Positions 16,584-25,928 of a stretch of 64,000 bases of DNA are shown here, one piece after another. Below the pieces are notes generated by a model, which was not told where the DNA came from, did no database searches, and worked only from the letters and a program-made list of their open reading frames with translations. The DNA is taken from the NCBI RefSeq assembly GCF_001654455.1, contig NZ_CP015772.1, positions 1,922,001 to 1,986,000 on the forward strand, read 5' to 3'. The stretch is from Niabella ginsenosidivorans (GTDB lineage Bacteria; Bacteroidota; Bacteroidia; Chitinophagales; Chitinophagaceae). Position numbers and translations under genes: made by a program. Numbering within the stretch: the first letter of the stretch is position 1; the number at the start of each line of letters is the position of its first letter.

Positions 16584-16872
16584 GCGTTGAAGAACTGGAT
16601 GACAGAGCCCTTTAAATTTTTATCAGTATGGCTATCAGCTTATGACTGTCCGGGACAGGTTGCCGGTATTGCCTTATGTTGGTTGATGGTAAGAGGCCGT
16701 CAGCCTTTATTTTTACAATGGATTGGCAGGGCGCACAGAAAAGCAATGGCTCCTGATGATGTAAGTATTTATCAAAAAAAATAATATGAAATGACTGTAG
16801 CAACGACCGCTTAAAAAAAACAGGTGATTTGTTCTGCCCGTTGCCCGGAACCGGCGGAATTTTTATTTTGAA
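16584..16872. other. Spacer upstream of the histidine kinase
   Basis: This is AT-rich DNA with no supported gene; a 65-residue frame here has no recognisable features. TTTATTTTGAAATG directly before the kinase start resembles a -7 box but lies too close to the start to be a standard promoter. Confidence 0.45.
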
Positions 16873-18912
16873 ATGGCTAATATTGCAGCCGCAACTAAAA
16901 TCTTTAGATCAGAAAAATTGGGCCGGCAGTTTTATTGCCTGCCGGATAAAACAAGGGGTGTTCATTTGGAAACTGCAAACATATATAAGGCAATATTTGA
17001 AAATGACAGGGACGGTTTTGCAGTGGTAGATAATATTACCGGCTTTTTTGTAGACGTTAATAAAACATTTTGCAGCATTACAGGTAAGGAAAAGGCATTT
17101 CTTTTGTCGCAGAAAGGCATGGCAGAAGTGGTGCCCTCCCGTATTCTTAAATCGGATAACAATAAATACCAGCAGGTGCTTAAAGGAGCAAGCAATGGCT
17201 TTGAGAAGATTTACTGGTACCGGAAAAAAGAGGGAGAGCCGGGCTGTATTAAGGTGCGTGTTGCCCCGCTTAAACCCGAATGGGGAAGCTATTCGCTCAT
17301 TGTGATCGAAGACATCACCGAAATTCAGTTTTCAAAGAGAAAATGGAAAGAGTCAGAAATGCATTTCCGGCATTTGTTTGATTCTTCTCCCGTGGGCTTG
17401 TGGGAAGAAGACTTTTCTGATGTGGTTGACTTCCTGGAAAGCCGGCACCTGATCGGGCAGCAGCGCAGCCAGGTAAAGCAGTACCTGGACGCGCATCCGG
17501 ATGTTGTTCATAAATGCCTTTCACTTGTAAAAATCATTGATGTGAACCAGGCGGTACTGGACCAGTATAAGATCGCTGATAAAGTTTATTTTCTCAAAAA
17601 CATCAATACCATCCTGGCATCACAAAAGGGATTTGCAGCCGCCCAGAGCTTTTTAACCGCCATCTGTGTCAACGCAGATTCTGATATGCACGAGTCTGAA
17701 GGGGTTACAGCTACAGGTGAAAAGATTGATTTTCAGCTTAAATGGCATGTAACTCCCGGCATAGGCCGGCGTAGGTACCAGCGTGTAATTTTAGCCAGCA
17801 TTGACATAACCGGGATGAAAAAAGTGAACAGGGCGCTGGAAGACGCTTCATCACGTATTGCTACAATTATTAACACTATCGACGGGATCGTCTGGACCGC
17901 AGATCCGCTAACCTGCCGGGTGAATTTCATGAGCGAAAAGATCCAGGAAATAACCGGCTATCCCAAAGAAGCTTTTGTTGGCCGGGAACTGTTTACCACC
18001 ACCCCGGGGTTTTATGTGAACCCGGAATTAATGAGCGTTTTCCGGCAGAAGGTATCCATGGGCATGCCCGACATACTGGAATACCAGATCATTAATAAGA
18101 ACGGGCAGGTCTGCTGGCTGCGCAACAGCATCAGCTTTATAAAGGAAGGAGAAAAGGTTCAGCTTATACTGGGAATTGCTATAGATATTACCGCAATTAA
18201 AAAATCAAGAATGGAGCTGAGCCGGTCTATGGAAGTGCTCCGTAAGCAGAATAAACGGCTGATGAATTTTTCTTACATTGTTTCCCATAACCTGCGGGCG
18301 CATTCCAGTAATATCCTTTCCCTTTGCGAGCTGATCCTGCATACCAAAGATGAAACAGAACGGCAAGAGCTGATCAGTCTTCTGGAAGAAGTGGCCCAGC
18401 AACTGCACAATACCATGCAGGGCCTGAACGAGGTAACCAATATTCATACTGCTGAACGTATTCCACTGGAAAAGCTGAATCTGTACGACTATATTAATAA
18501 CTGTTTTGATGTACTGGAAGATCGTGCGGCGGAAAAAGAGATCATTTTTTTAAATAAGGTTGATCCGTCTGTAACCGTAGAATATAATAAAGCATATCTG
18601 GAGAGTGTATTGCTGAACATCCTCTCTAATGCAATCAAATACAGCCATACAGACCGTGTGCTGCAAATAAATATTGAATTTTCCTGTGCCCCGGATGAAC
18701 GGGTGCTGACAATAGCTGATAACGGGGTGGGAATGGACCTGGAACGGGAAGGAAGCAGGCTGTTTGGTTTATTTAAAACGTTTTCAGCGAACCGGAAATC
18801 AAGAGGCATCGGCCTGTATATTACCAGGAACCAGGTAGAGGCCATGGGGGGGCGTATTGAAGTGGAGAGTGAGCCGGGTAAAGGAAGTATTTTTAAAATT
18901 TATTTTAAATAA
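16873..18912 (+). CDS. PAS-domain sensor histidine kinase
   Basis: The 679-residue protein has no signal peptide or clear membrane helix and so is probably cytoplasmic. PAS domains start near residue 37 (IYKAIFENDRDGFAVVDNIT), near 160 (FRHLFDSSPVGLWEE, less typical) and near 325 (ATIINTIDGIVWTADP). The kinase core has H472 in SHNLRAHSSNIL, the N-box LLNILSNAIKYSH, and the G-boxes IADNGVGMD and RGIGLYITRNQVEAMGG. The receiver-only protein encoded 8 bases downstream is the obvious partner. The ligand or signal cannot be told. Confidence 0.93.
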   Translation: MANIAAATKIFRSEKLGRQFYCLPDKTRGVHLETANIYKAIFENDRDGFAVVDNITGFFVDVNKTFCSITGKEKAFLLSQKGMAEVVPSRILKSDNNKYQQVLKGASNGFEKIYWYRKKEGEPGCIKVRVAPLKPEWGSYSLIVIEDITEIQFSKRKWKESEMHFRHLFDSSPVGLWEEDFSDVVDFLESRHLIGQQRSQVKQYLDAHPDVVHKCLSLVKIIDVNQAVLDQYKIADKVYFLKNINTILASQKGFAAAQSFLTAICVNADSDMHESEGVTATGEKIDFQLKWHVTPGIGRRRYQRVILASIDITGMKKVNRALEDASSRIATIINTIDGIVWTADPLTCRVNFMSEKIQEITGYPKEAFVGRELFTTTPGFYVNPELMSVFRQKVSMGMPDILEYQIINKNGQVCWLRNSISFIKEGEKVQLILGIAIDITAIKKSRMELSRSMEVLRKQNKRLMNFSYIVSHNLRAHSSNILSLCELILHTKDETERQELISLLEEVAQQLHNTMQGLNEVTNIHTAERIPLEKLNLYDYINNCFDVLEDRAAEKEIIFLNKVDPSVTVEYNKAYLESVLLNILSNAIKYSHTDRVLQINIEFSCAPDERVLTIADNGVGMDLEREGSRLFGLFKTFSANRKSRGIGLYITRNQVEAMGGRIEVESEPGKGSIFKIYFK

Positions 18913-18920
18913 GTTGACCG

Positions 18921-19304
18921 ATGCGTGTGTTTGTAGTGGATGACGATCCGGTATATAAAATGATTGTACAGCGGATGCTGGCAGAACATGAATCCAATCC
19001 CGGGGTCTCCCTTTTTGAAAACGGCCGGGATGCATTCAATAATTTACGCGATGCGCCGGGAACGGCATTGCCGGACATTATCCTGCTGGATATAGAAATG
19101 CCGGTGCTGGACGGCTGGGGATTTATGGATGCGTTCCGCAGGCTGTCGGAAGAAAAAAGAAAAGGCATTAAAATTTACATTGTAACATCGTCCGTAGCCA
19201 ATGAGGATGTATACAAGGCAAGGGCATACCCGGAAATCACCGCTTATATTTCCAAACCCGTTACACGATCAAAAATAAACAGTATTCTTACCGGAACTGT
19301 TTAG
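18921..19304 (+). CDS. Single-domain response regulator (receiver only)
   Basis: This 127-residue receiver domain has the acidic pair in VVDDDP (residues 7-9), phospho-acceptor D57 in LLDIEMP, the switch region IVTSS and lysine in YISKPVTR. No output domain follows. It lies 8 bases after the histidine kinase and is certainly co-transcribed with it. It may pass phosphate on or bind a target protein, as other lone receivers do; the target is unknown. Confidence 0.94.
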   Translation: MRVFVVDDDPVYKMIVQRMLAEHESNPGVSLFENGRDAFNNLRDAPGTALPDIILLDIEMPVLDGWGFMDAFRRLSEEKRKGIKIYIVTSSVANEDVYKARAYPEITAYISKPVTRSKINSILTGTV

Positions 19305-19437
19305 TAAAGCAGTTTACACAAGGGTAGCTGAAATGTGCGGGTGAGTGAAATTGCATATTCCGCAAACAACTGAGTATCCGGTGCCGTTTTAATTTTCCGT
19401 TTCATTCAGCTACAAAACAGTGTGGATTTTTGCACGA

Positions 19438-19558
19438 GGCTGTATCAAAAGTCATTTCAGAACGTAATGTCGTTCTGGACTGGTTCAGAATCTATTGAGA
19501 ATCATATTTAGATGCTGAAATAAATTCAGCAAGACAATAGCGGACTTTTGATACAGCC
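19438..19558. mobile_element. MITE-like element, copy 2
   Basis: It has the same 15-base ends as copy 1 (GGCTGTATCAAAAGT at 19438-19452, ACTTTTGATACAGCC at 19544-19558). The interior carries TTCAGAACGTAATGTCGTTC and GATGCTGAAATAAATTCAGC palindrome modules. It lies between the convergent response-regulator and Usp genes, where the long hairpin could also end transcription from both sides. Confidence 0.75.
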
Positions 19559-19565
19559 CCACTCC

Positions 19566-20414
19566 CTACATATGCAAAACTAATAAAGGTACATCGCAGC
19601 GCCACGCCAGGCTTTTGGTAACACTTTTGTGAAACAGGCCGGCAATAAAGCCCCGCATTTTGTGTATGGATATAACGAGGGAAGGACTGTTATTGCTGGC
19701 GTATTCATTGATGGCAGCGGGCAGGTCCTTTACATCTTTTATAATCTGAAGCGGGCAGTTATAATGCTGTAACTGCAACTGTAATTCATTAGCTATTTTT
19801 GATTCCTTTTCATTGAGCGCCCCTTTTATACAACGGTGTATGGCCGTTACTTTGCCATTAAAACGATATAAGAATTTATGAAGTTTTATCTGGATCGCTC
19901 TTGTTAACGGTTCCCGGAAGGGCGCAGCCAGGATCACGTTTTGAGGAACGGCAATAGAAGCGCACCGGGGTATTAGCAGAACCGGGTAATGGATGCGGTC
20001 TACGGCTTTCCGGATATTACTCCCGAGGATCAGCGTTTCCAGGTCGTCCTGACGTTTGATTCCGATGATCACCAGGTCAATATCTTCCTCTCTGCAAACC
20101 TGGTTCACCGCATCGGGCAGGGCATCATTGATGATCAATGGAACGAGCACTGTTGTTGTATGCAACTGATGCGCAAGGTGCTGTTTGAGCAGTTGAAATG
20201 ATTCGATACGCGATTGCTCCAGCTCATCCGCTTCCTGCATGGACAGGGCCAGGGAACCCGCTTCACCGGAATCATAGATGGGAATATTTTCATAGGTGTT
20301 CAATAAGAAAAGATGCTCAATGTTTAATTTATTAGCCAGGTTGCAGGCATAATCCACGGCATGATCCGCTACATCCGAAAAGTCGGTAACAACCAGGATC
20401 TTTTTCATGTTCAA
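19566..20414 (-). CDS. Universal stress protein, two-domain
   Basis: The 282-residue protein has two Usp (alpha/beta, nucleotide-binding fold) domains. The first starts KKILVVTDFSDVADHAVDYA and carries DLVIIGIKRQ near residue 128, then LILGSNIRKAVDRIHYPVLLI. The second is more diverged and ends SVTKSLAWRCDVPLLVLHM. Such tandem Usp proteins are common in Bacteroidota, and their role in stress is poorly defined. The likely start is ATG 20414 or the second ATG two codons later. It is transcribed alone. Confidence 0.9.
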   Translation of the reverse strand: MNMKKILVVTDFSDVADHAVDYACNLANKLNIEHLFLLNTYENIPIYDSGEAGSLALSMQEADELEQSRIESFQLLKQHLAHQLHTTTVLVPLIINDALPDAVNQVCREEDIDLVIIGIKRQDDLETLILGSNIRKAVDRIHYPVLLIPRCASIAVPQNVILAAPFREPLTRAIQIKLHKFLYRFNGKVTAIHRCIKGALNEKESKIANELQLQLQHYNCPLQIIKDVKDLPAAINEYASNNSPSLVISIHKMRGFIAGLFHKSVTKSLAWRCDVPLLVLHM

Positions 20415-20580
20415 CCGTTTTTACGGCTCCTAATTTACAAAAAAAACTGGTTTCAAAAAAATAGCCCTGCTGCTGTAAGCCGTGCCGGTATTGGGCTGCC
20501 GCTACCGGTGAAGATACCGGCTGCGGCAGCCGGAATGCATCTGCAGGGGCTGCAGCCATCAGCAACTGAACGCCTTTCCG

Positions 20581-20588
20581 TACATTTG
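20581..20588 (+). promoter_or_regulatory. Putative -7 box for the dipeptide epimerase gene
   Basis: TACATTTG matches TAnnTTTG exactly and lies 35 bases before the ATG at 20624, a normal leader length. I see no clear TTG at the -33 position. Confidence 0.4.
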
Positions 20589-20623
20589 CCAAAACCTTTC
20601 GGAGGTATACCGGTTTTAAAGTT

Positions 20624-21649
20624 GTGAAATTCAGTTATTACCCGTTCAGTTTAAGATTCAGGCATCCTTTTACCATTTCAAAAGGAACAAAGACCCATCA
20701 GCCAACATTGATAGTAGAGCTGGAGCACCTGGGCATTAAAGGGTATGGTGAGGCTCCGGCCATTACCTATTATCATATTACTGTTGAAGATATGATCCGT
20801 GACCTGGAAGCAAAAAGAGTCCTGCTGGAGCGTTTTGCTTTTACAGAGCCGGAGCGCTACTGGCATTTCCTGCATCATTTATTGCCCGGGAACCCTTTCC
20901 TGGTATGTGCGCTGGATATGGCCGCCTGGGATATATGGGGCAGGTTGAACGGGCAACCGCTTTATAAAATATGGAAGGGGGACCCTTCAAAAAATCCCAC
21001 AGGCGATTTTACCATCGGGATTGACACCGTTGATAAAATGGTGGCAAAATTAAAAGAACAACCCTGGCCCATTTACAAGGTGAAGGTGGGCACTGCTGAC
21101 GATATAGCTATTGTAAAAGCCCTGAGAGCCGCTACCGACGCCCCTTTAAGGGTAGATGCCAATGCCGGCTGGGATCTGGAAACCGCTTTACAGCTTATTC
21201 CGCAATTAAAAGAGCTGGGCGTGGAGTATGTGGAGCAGCCGCTGGCAAAAGATAACTGGGAGGGCATGAAAGTGCTGTTTGAACAATCGGCCCTGCCTTT
21301 ATACGCAGACGAAGCCTGTGTGTTTGAACAGGACGTGGCCAGATGCGCCGGTCATTTCCATGGCATTAATATAAAGCTTACCAAGTGCAGCGGCATTACA
21401 CCTGCCCTGCGCATGATCGGTCATGCCCGTGAACTGGGATTAAAGATCATGGTAGGCTGTATGAATGAAAGCACAGTGGGGTCTGCCGCTATTGCGCATC
21501 TGGCGCCGTTTATTGACCACCTGGACGTAGATGGCCCGCTGCTGCTGGCAGAAGATGTGGCCACCGGACTGGGCTTTGACTACGGCAAACTAATTTACAG
21601 TAATGAACCGGGGCTGGGCATTGAATATAAAGGGTTGTTTGAAAAATAA
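20624..21649 (+). CDS. Dipeptide epimerase (enolase superfamily, L-Ala-D/L-Glu epimerase type)
   Basis: The 341-residue protein has the muconate-lactonising subgroup layout. A capping domain starts LRFRHPFTISKGTKTHQPT. The barrel has the catalytic lysine pair in YKVKVGT, metal ligands in RVDANAGWD, VEQPL and ADEACVF, and the second lysine in NIKLTKCSG. The family epimerises dipeptides, classically L-Ala-D-Glu from recycled peptidoglycan. Substrate specificity differs between members and cannot be fixed here. It is followed after 20 bases by the UbiD-family gene, probably in one transcript. Confidence 0.9.
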   Translation: MKFSYYPFSLRFRHPFTISKGTKTHQPTLIVELEHLGIKGYGEAPAITYYHITVEDMIRDLEAKRVLLERFAFTEPERYWHFLHHLLPGNPFLVCALDMAAWDIWGRLNGQPLYKIWKGDPSKNPTGDFTIGIDTVDKMVAKLKEQPWPIYKVKVGTADDIAIVKALRAATDAPLRVDANAGWDLETALQLIPQLKELGVEYVEQPLAKDNWEGMKVLFEQSALPLYADEACVFEQDVARCAGHFHGINIKLTKCSGITPALRMIGHARELGLKIMVGCMNESTVGSAAIAHLAPFIDHLDVDGPLLLAEDVATGLGFDYGKLIYSNEPGLGIEYKGLFEK

Positions 21650-21669
21650 GGAATAAGAAATAAGAATTG

Positions 21670-23604
21670 ATGGCATATAAGAATCAACAGGAATTTATCG
21701 CTGCAATTGAACAGGCAGGCGAACTGGTACGTGTAAAAGCTTATGTGAATCCAAAGCTGGAGATGGCGGAGATCACGGACCGGGTGAGCAAAGAGCCCGG
21801 TGGCGGCAGGGCCATCCTGTTTGAGAACACGGGTTATGATTTTCCCGTTTTAATGAATGCCTATGGCAGTGAAAAGCGGATGTGTCTTGCTTTAGGCGTA
21901 AACCGGCTGGATGACGTGGCAAAGGATATTGAGCAACTGTTCCGGTTACTTTCAGCGCCTAAAGAAGGAATCATTGATAAACTGAAGCTGCTTCCCCGAT
22001 TGAGCGAGTTTGCTTCCTGGATGCCAAAGGTCAGGAAGGGGAGAGGCGCCTGCCAGGAAGTGGTAATTACCGGTAATCCGGATATTACAAAACTGCCGGT
22101 AATTACCTGCTGGCCGCAGGACGGAGGGCCTTTTATTACACTGCCGGTTATTAATACAAAGGATCCCGTTACCCAGGTGCGCAATGTAGGCATGTACCGG
22201 ATGCAGGTCTTTGGCCCGCAACTGACCGCCATGCACTGGCATAAGCACAAAGTATCTGCCAAACATTTTAATGAATACAAAAAACTGAATAAACGGATGC
22301 CCGTGGCCGTAGCATTAGGAGGCGACCCGGTCTACGCTTATTCGGCAACGGCTCCGCTGCCGGAAAATGTAGATGAGTATATGCTGGCAGGTTTTCTCCG
22401 CAAAAAGAAAGTGGAGCTGGTAAAATGCATTACACAGCCGGAAATAGAAGTACCGGCTGATGCCGATTTTGTAATTGAGGGATATGTGGATCCCAATGAC
22501 GAACTGCTCTGGGAAGGACCGTTTGGCGATCATACAGGATATTATTCATTACCCGACTGGTATCCGAAATTCCACATTACGGCCATTACCCATAAAAGGA
22601 ACCCGGTATACCCGGCAACCATTGTAGGTATTCCGCCCCAGGAAGATGCCTGGCTGGGCAAGGCAACGGAGCGGATCTTTTTAGCGCCCATAAAAATGAC
22701 GCTCGTACCGGAGATTGAAGACATGGAAATGCCGGTAGAAGGTGTGTTCCACAACCTGGTCATTACAAAGATTCAAAAAGATTATGCCGGCCAGGGGCAA
22801 AAAGTAATGAATGCCATGTGGGGAGCGGGCCAGATGATGTTTAACAAGATACTGGTGCTGGCCTCCCAGTCAAAAGATGGAAAGTCCATTCCGTTGAGCA
22901 ACTATAAAGCCTGTGCCCGTGAAGTATTTAAGAACCTGAACCCTGCCACAGATATCTGTTTCAGCCAGGGACCTATGGACGTGCTGGATCACAGTTGCAG
23001 CAAGATGGGCTTTGGCGGTAAAATGTGCATTGACGGCACGCTGAAGTTTGAGGAAGAGCAACAGGACGGTTATTTATACGGGCTGACCGGGGGAAGTGAT
23101 ACCGGTTGGATCGCTGCCGTTCCAACCCGCTTTGCAGAGGTATGCCAGGTAAATGCGTCTTTATTAAAAGACCAGATCCCGGTTCTGATCCTTTCCGTTA
23201 AAAAGAACCGTAAAGGGCATATCCGGGAACTGCATGAGCAGATAGCCGGGCTGCCCGGTATGGAAACTGTAAAAATGATTTTATATGTTGAGCATACCGT
23301 TAATGCCAATGATCTGGCCCTGGCCTTATGGCGTTTTTGCAATAACCTGGACCCGGTGCGGGATCATTTCCTTTCAGCTACTTTGAAAGAAGGTGCTTAT
23401 TGCATGGGGTTGGATGGCACCATTAAAACAAAGGAATTTGATAATTTTCAGCGCGACTGGCCCAATATTATTGTGGCGGATGATGCTACCATAAAAAGCG
23501 TGGATGAAAAATGGGCATCCTTGCAGATCGGGCAATTCATTCCTTCCCCATCCCTGAAATATAAGGATCAGCTCTACGGGCAAAAAGCGGTCGCGGCTGT
23601 TTAA
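21670..23604 (+). CDS. UbiD-family decarboxylase (menaquinone-type)
   Basis: I chose the ATG at 21670; a TTG codon precedes it. The 644-residue protein is longer than E. coli UbiD (about 500), as usual for Bacteroidota members. It has the family core, with NRLDDVAKDIEQL near 77, the LPVITCWPQDGG segment, and LWEGPFGDHTGYYSLPDW near 280 that shapes the prenylated-FMN site. Family enzymes decarboxylate aromatic or unsaturated acids with prenyl-FMN made by a UbiX partner, which is not in the window. Related Bacteroidota proteins are annotated in menaquinone synthesis; that role is likely here but not proven. Confidence 0.88.
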   Translation: MAYKNQQEFIAAIEQAGELVRVKAYVNPKLEMAEITDRVSKEPGGGRAILFENTGYDFPVLMNAYGSEKRMCLALGVNRLDDVAKDIEQLFRLLSAPKEGIIDKLKLLPRLSEFASWMPKVRKGRGACQEVVITGNPDITKLPVITCWPQDGGPFITLPVINTKDPVTQVRNVGMYRMQVFGPQLTAMHWHKHKVSAKHFNEYKKLNKRMPVAVALGGDPVYAYSATAPLPENVDEYMLAGFLRKKKVELVKCITQPEIEVPADADFVIEGYVDPNDELLWEGPFGDHTGYYSLPDWYPKFHITAITHKRNPVYPATIVGIPPQEDAWLGKATERIFLAPIKMTLVPEIEDMEMPVEGVFHNLVITKIQKDYAGQGQKVMNAMWGAGQMMFNKILVLASQSKDGKSIPLSNYKACAREVFKNLNPATDICFSQGPMDVLDHSCSKMGFGGKMCIDGTLKFEEEQQDGYLYGLTGGSDTGWIAAVPTRFAEVCQVNASLLKDQIPVLILSVKKNRKGHIRELHEQIAGLPGMETVKMILYVEHTVNANDLALALWRFCNNLDPVRDHFLSATLKEGAYCMGLDGTIKTKEFDNFQRDWPNIIVADDATIKSVDEKWASLQIGQFIPSPSLKYKDQLYGQKAVAAV

Positions 23605-24680
23605 CCGGCTGTGATATGCACAAATCATTTCCTGATGCGGTAATAATTTTCAGCAGTTCCGAGGCTTTGCATAGCCGCCCGTTTAGGGGCGGAAGCACGG
23701 TTTTTGAGTATTGCTATCCGAAACACTTCCCGGTGCCAAAGAAATGCATCGTGCCGGTGGCACTCAAAGTTCTATAGGGATTTTTTGGGGCTGACCAAAA
23801 GTAAGCCTGAGCCCGCCCGTTTTCTCCGGTCGGACGGGCTTGATGAAGGCTAACCCCCTGATTGCCTGTATTTCAACAGACTGCCCATGACAGATTATAT
23901 GATATGTTGAAACCAATCCTGTTTTAGTTGGGGCTGACCAAAAAGCCCTTTTTGTCATGCTGAATTTATTTCAGCATCTAAAATGGCGTCTGATTGTAAA
24001 TAGATTCTGAAACAAGTTCAGAACGACAATCTACTATAAACAGACTTTTTGGTCAGTCTCCTGTGTATGGTACCGCTCAACAGGCCCTGAAACAAAAACC
24101 CGGAACAGGTCCGGGATGACATCTTCAGGGTAACCCCTGAGAAGGATCGACATAGCCTTATTGATTTTGTTTTTGCAAATGGAAAACTCAGGGTGACGGT
24201 AAAAAAGAGGGCCATTTTAAAGAATTTAATTCTTTTTATCTGAGACTCAATATGACAATCAGGGAGCCTTGGTAGTCATCCCCGTTCCATGAACCAGGCC
24301 GATGGCCTTTGGGCCTGGAAAGAGCTGCAGCGCATTGTTTAGGAATTGCTATAATGATGCGTACAGAGGTGCAGCCTCGACCGGATGTGTTAACAAAGAA
24401 CTTCACTTCAGCTCGTTGTTAAAGTGACGGTAATAAAAACGGAGAGCTGTAGGCTCGGGCCATAAGCTGACAGCAATATGAGGCTTTGAAACGCGGACAA
24501 TGCTAACAACAGAACCATCAGCGCATTCTGCATATTTTTAGGGAGCCTCCAAACGAAATGTTATACCAGATAAATTTCCCGCAGCTCCGAAGAAGTTTCG
24601 GAACGCAGACAACGCTGAAGACAGAACTATCAGCGGATTCCGGGGCCTCGGAACTGTACGTTACTACCCGCTGCTAAAGA
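23605..24680. other. Long repeat-rich non-coding region
   Basis: There are about 1.1 kb between convergent genes with no supported gene. It holds GC-rich hairpins soon after the ubiD stop (CCGCCC-GTTTA-GGGCGG near 23670; GTGCC-GGT-GGCAC near 23752). TTGGGGCTGACCAAAA occurs twice in the same orientation (about 23785 and 23929), and the second copy starts a TIR element. A CCCGGAACAGGTCCGGGATG palindrome lies near 24100. At 24480-24650 two related segments (GCGGACAATGCTAACAACAG and GCAGACAACGCTGAAGACAG) form a degenerate tandem pair. Confidence 0.6.
23931..24059. mobile_element. MITE-like element, variant ends
   Basis: The ends GGGCTGACCAAAAAG (23931-23945) and CTTTTTGGTCAGTC (24045-24058) are near-perfect inverted repeats. 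The interior has GTCATGCTGAATTTATTTCAGC and AGATTCTGAAACAAGTTCAG modules, in the same arrangement as the elements at 14125 and 19438. The terminal sequence differs (GACCAAAAAG in place of TATCAAAAGT), so it is a sister family. A lone left end lies near 23785. Confidence 0.65.
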
Positions 24681-25631
24681 TCACAAAAGAAGCTGTTTTC
24701 CCTGTCCGGGAAACAGAAAATGCATCTTCAGCGGGTTGTTTTTTAAAAGCTGCTCTCTTATAGCAGCCTCGTGGTTGCCTTCCGGCTTTATATGGGTAAT
24801 GATGACCGGAACCCGGCTGAGCATTCCGGGTTGGCAACGGGCATTCAGCACTGCTAATTCATTGTTCAGCAATCGGGGGGTAAGGTGGCCAAATAGTGCA
24901 TTATCCGGCTGTTCATCAGGAAAGGATGTCTCAATCAAAATGCCTTTTAACTGCTTTTTATTTACCAGTGGCGCAATATGCTGCCAAAGGTTTTTCAGGC
25001 GGTCCGTTTTTTCAACGGCATCGCTTCCTGTATCACCCAGGTATAATACATACCCGTTATTATGCCGGATGAGGAATGCAGTGCTTACATAAGGGTTTAC
25101 ATGGCTCAGCCGGAATGCCGTTACCTGCATGCCGGTATTTAACAGGGGCACTTCCCTGGCTGTATCCAGCAGGGTAAAAGTGTATTTGCTCAGATGAGGC
25201 GTTTCCCCTTCATTCGTAAAATTAGCCCAGCTTTTCCAGGAAAAATACCTGTCTGTAAGAATCTTTGCCACATCGGGCAGCGCATAGATATATTTTGAAG
25301 TGTCATCCGGGCTGTTCAGCACCATCCCCGCCAGGTGGTCCAGGTGCCCGTGGGAGATCAGGTAACCTTTTATATTCCGGCGAAGCACCTGCACGTCTGT
25401 TTGACCCGGGAACAGCTTGTTTTCAATTGCCTTCCGGATCCCTGCCCGGACGGTGCCGGCATCCAGGCAAACATAATCAGATGAATTTGCAGGAGCGATC
25501 ATGTAGCTGGAAAGATTGCTTTCTATACCACCACCAAAAACGCCCAGGGGAACAATTTTAAAAACGGGTTGCTGGCCGTAACCGGTCAGACAGCTTGTAA
25601 GCAATAACAAAAATGTGCAAAAATGACGCAT
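24681..25631 (-). CDS. Class II cyclic-nucleotide phosphodiesterase-like metallo-hydrolase, exported
   Basis: I chose the ATG at 25629-25631, which starts a clean signal peptide (MRHFCTFLLLLTSCLTGYGQ); the open frame has nine more codons upstream. The mature part has the metallo-beta-lactamase fold metal motif SHGHLDHLAG. It also has the marks of class II cAMP phosphodiesterases (CpdP/yeast PDE1 type): LDAGTVRAGI, IETSFPDEQPDNALFGHLTP and ITHIKPEGNH. It probably hydrolyses a cyclic nucleotide or related phosphodiester in the periplasm. The Cys in LLLTSC could be a lipobox, but the match is weak. Confidence 0.85.
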   Translation of the reverse strand: MRHFCTFLLLLTSCLTGYGQQPVFKIVPLGVFGGGIESNLSSYMIAPANSSDYVCLDAGTVRAGIRKAIENKLFPGQTDVQVLRRNIKGYLISHGHLDHLAGMVLNSPDDTSKYIYALPDVAKILTDRYFSWKSWANFTNEGETPHLSKYTFTLLDTAREVPLLNTGMQVTAFRLSHVNPYVSTAFLIRHNNGYVLYLGDTGSDAVEKTDRLKNLWQHIAPLVNKKQLKGILIETSFPDEQPDNALFGHLTPRLLNNELAVLNARCQPGMLSRVPVIITHIKPEGNHEAAIREQLLKNNPLKMHFLFPGQGKQLLL

Positions 25632-25681
25632 AGGCCTGTGGTAACAGATATTGAACAAAACTGCAAATTTAATGGTTTTAA

Positions 25682-25830
25682 GAATTGAGGTTTGAGTATC
25701 CAGTTATCAGTTATAAGACATACCCGCTATTGACTATTCACCATTCACTGTTCGCTGCCTCTTTTTACATTCTGTATTCCTTATTTTTTATTCCTTATTC
25801 CTTATTCCAACGCTCCCGGCAGCTATCTCA
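25682..25830. repeat. Word-like low-complexity spacer upstream of the first GH88 gene
   Basis: It is made of repeated short words: CCAGTTATCAGTTATAAG, TTGACTATTCACCATTCACTG, then several TATTCCTTATTCC units. The reverse complement of the last (AATAAGGAATAAG) occurs upstream of the UbiD gene (about 21647) and after thyA (about 56783). No gene is seen. Confidence 0.55.
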
Positions 25831-25928
25831 AACGTTATCGTTGTTTTTGTACAGCAGATGTGCGATCGCATTTTTCCTTTTCGTACCTTAGTTCCTATTC
25901 ACCTTCTATGACTGAACAATTTGCCATT

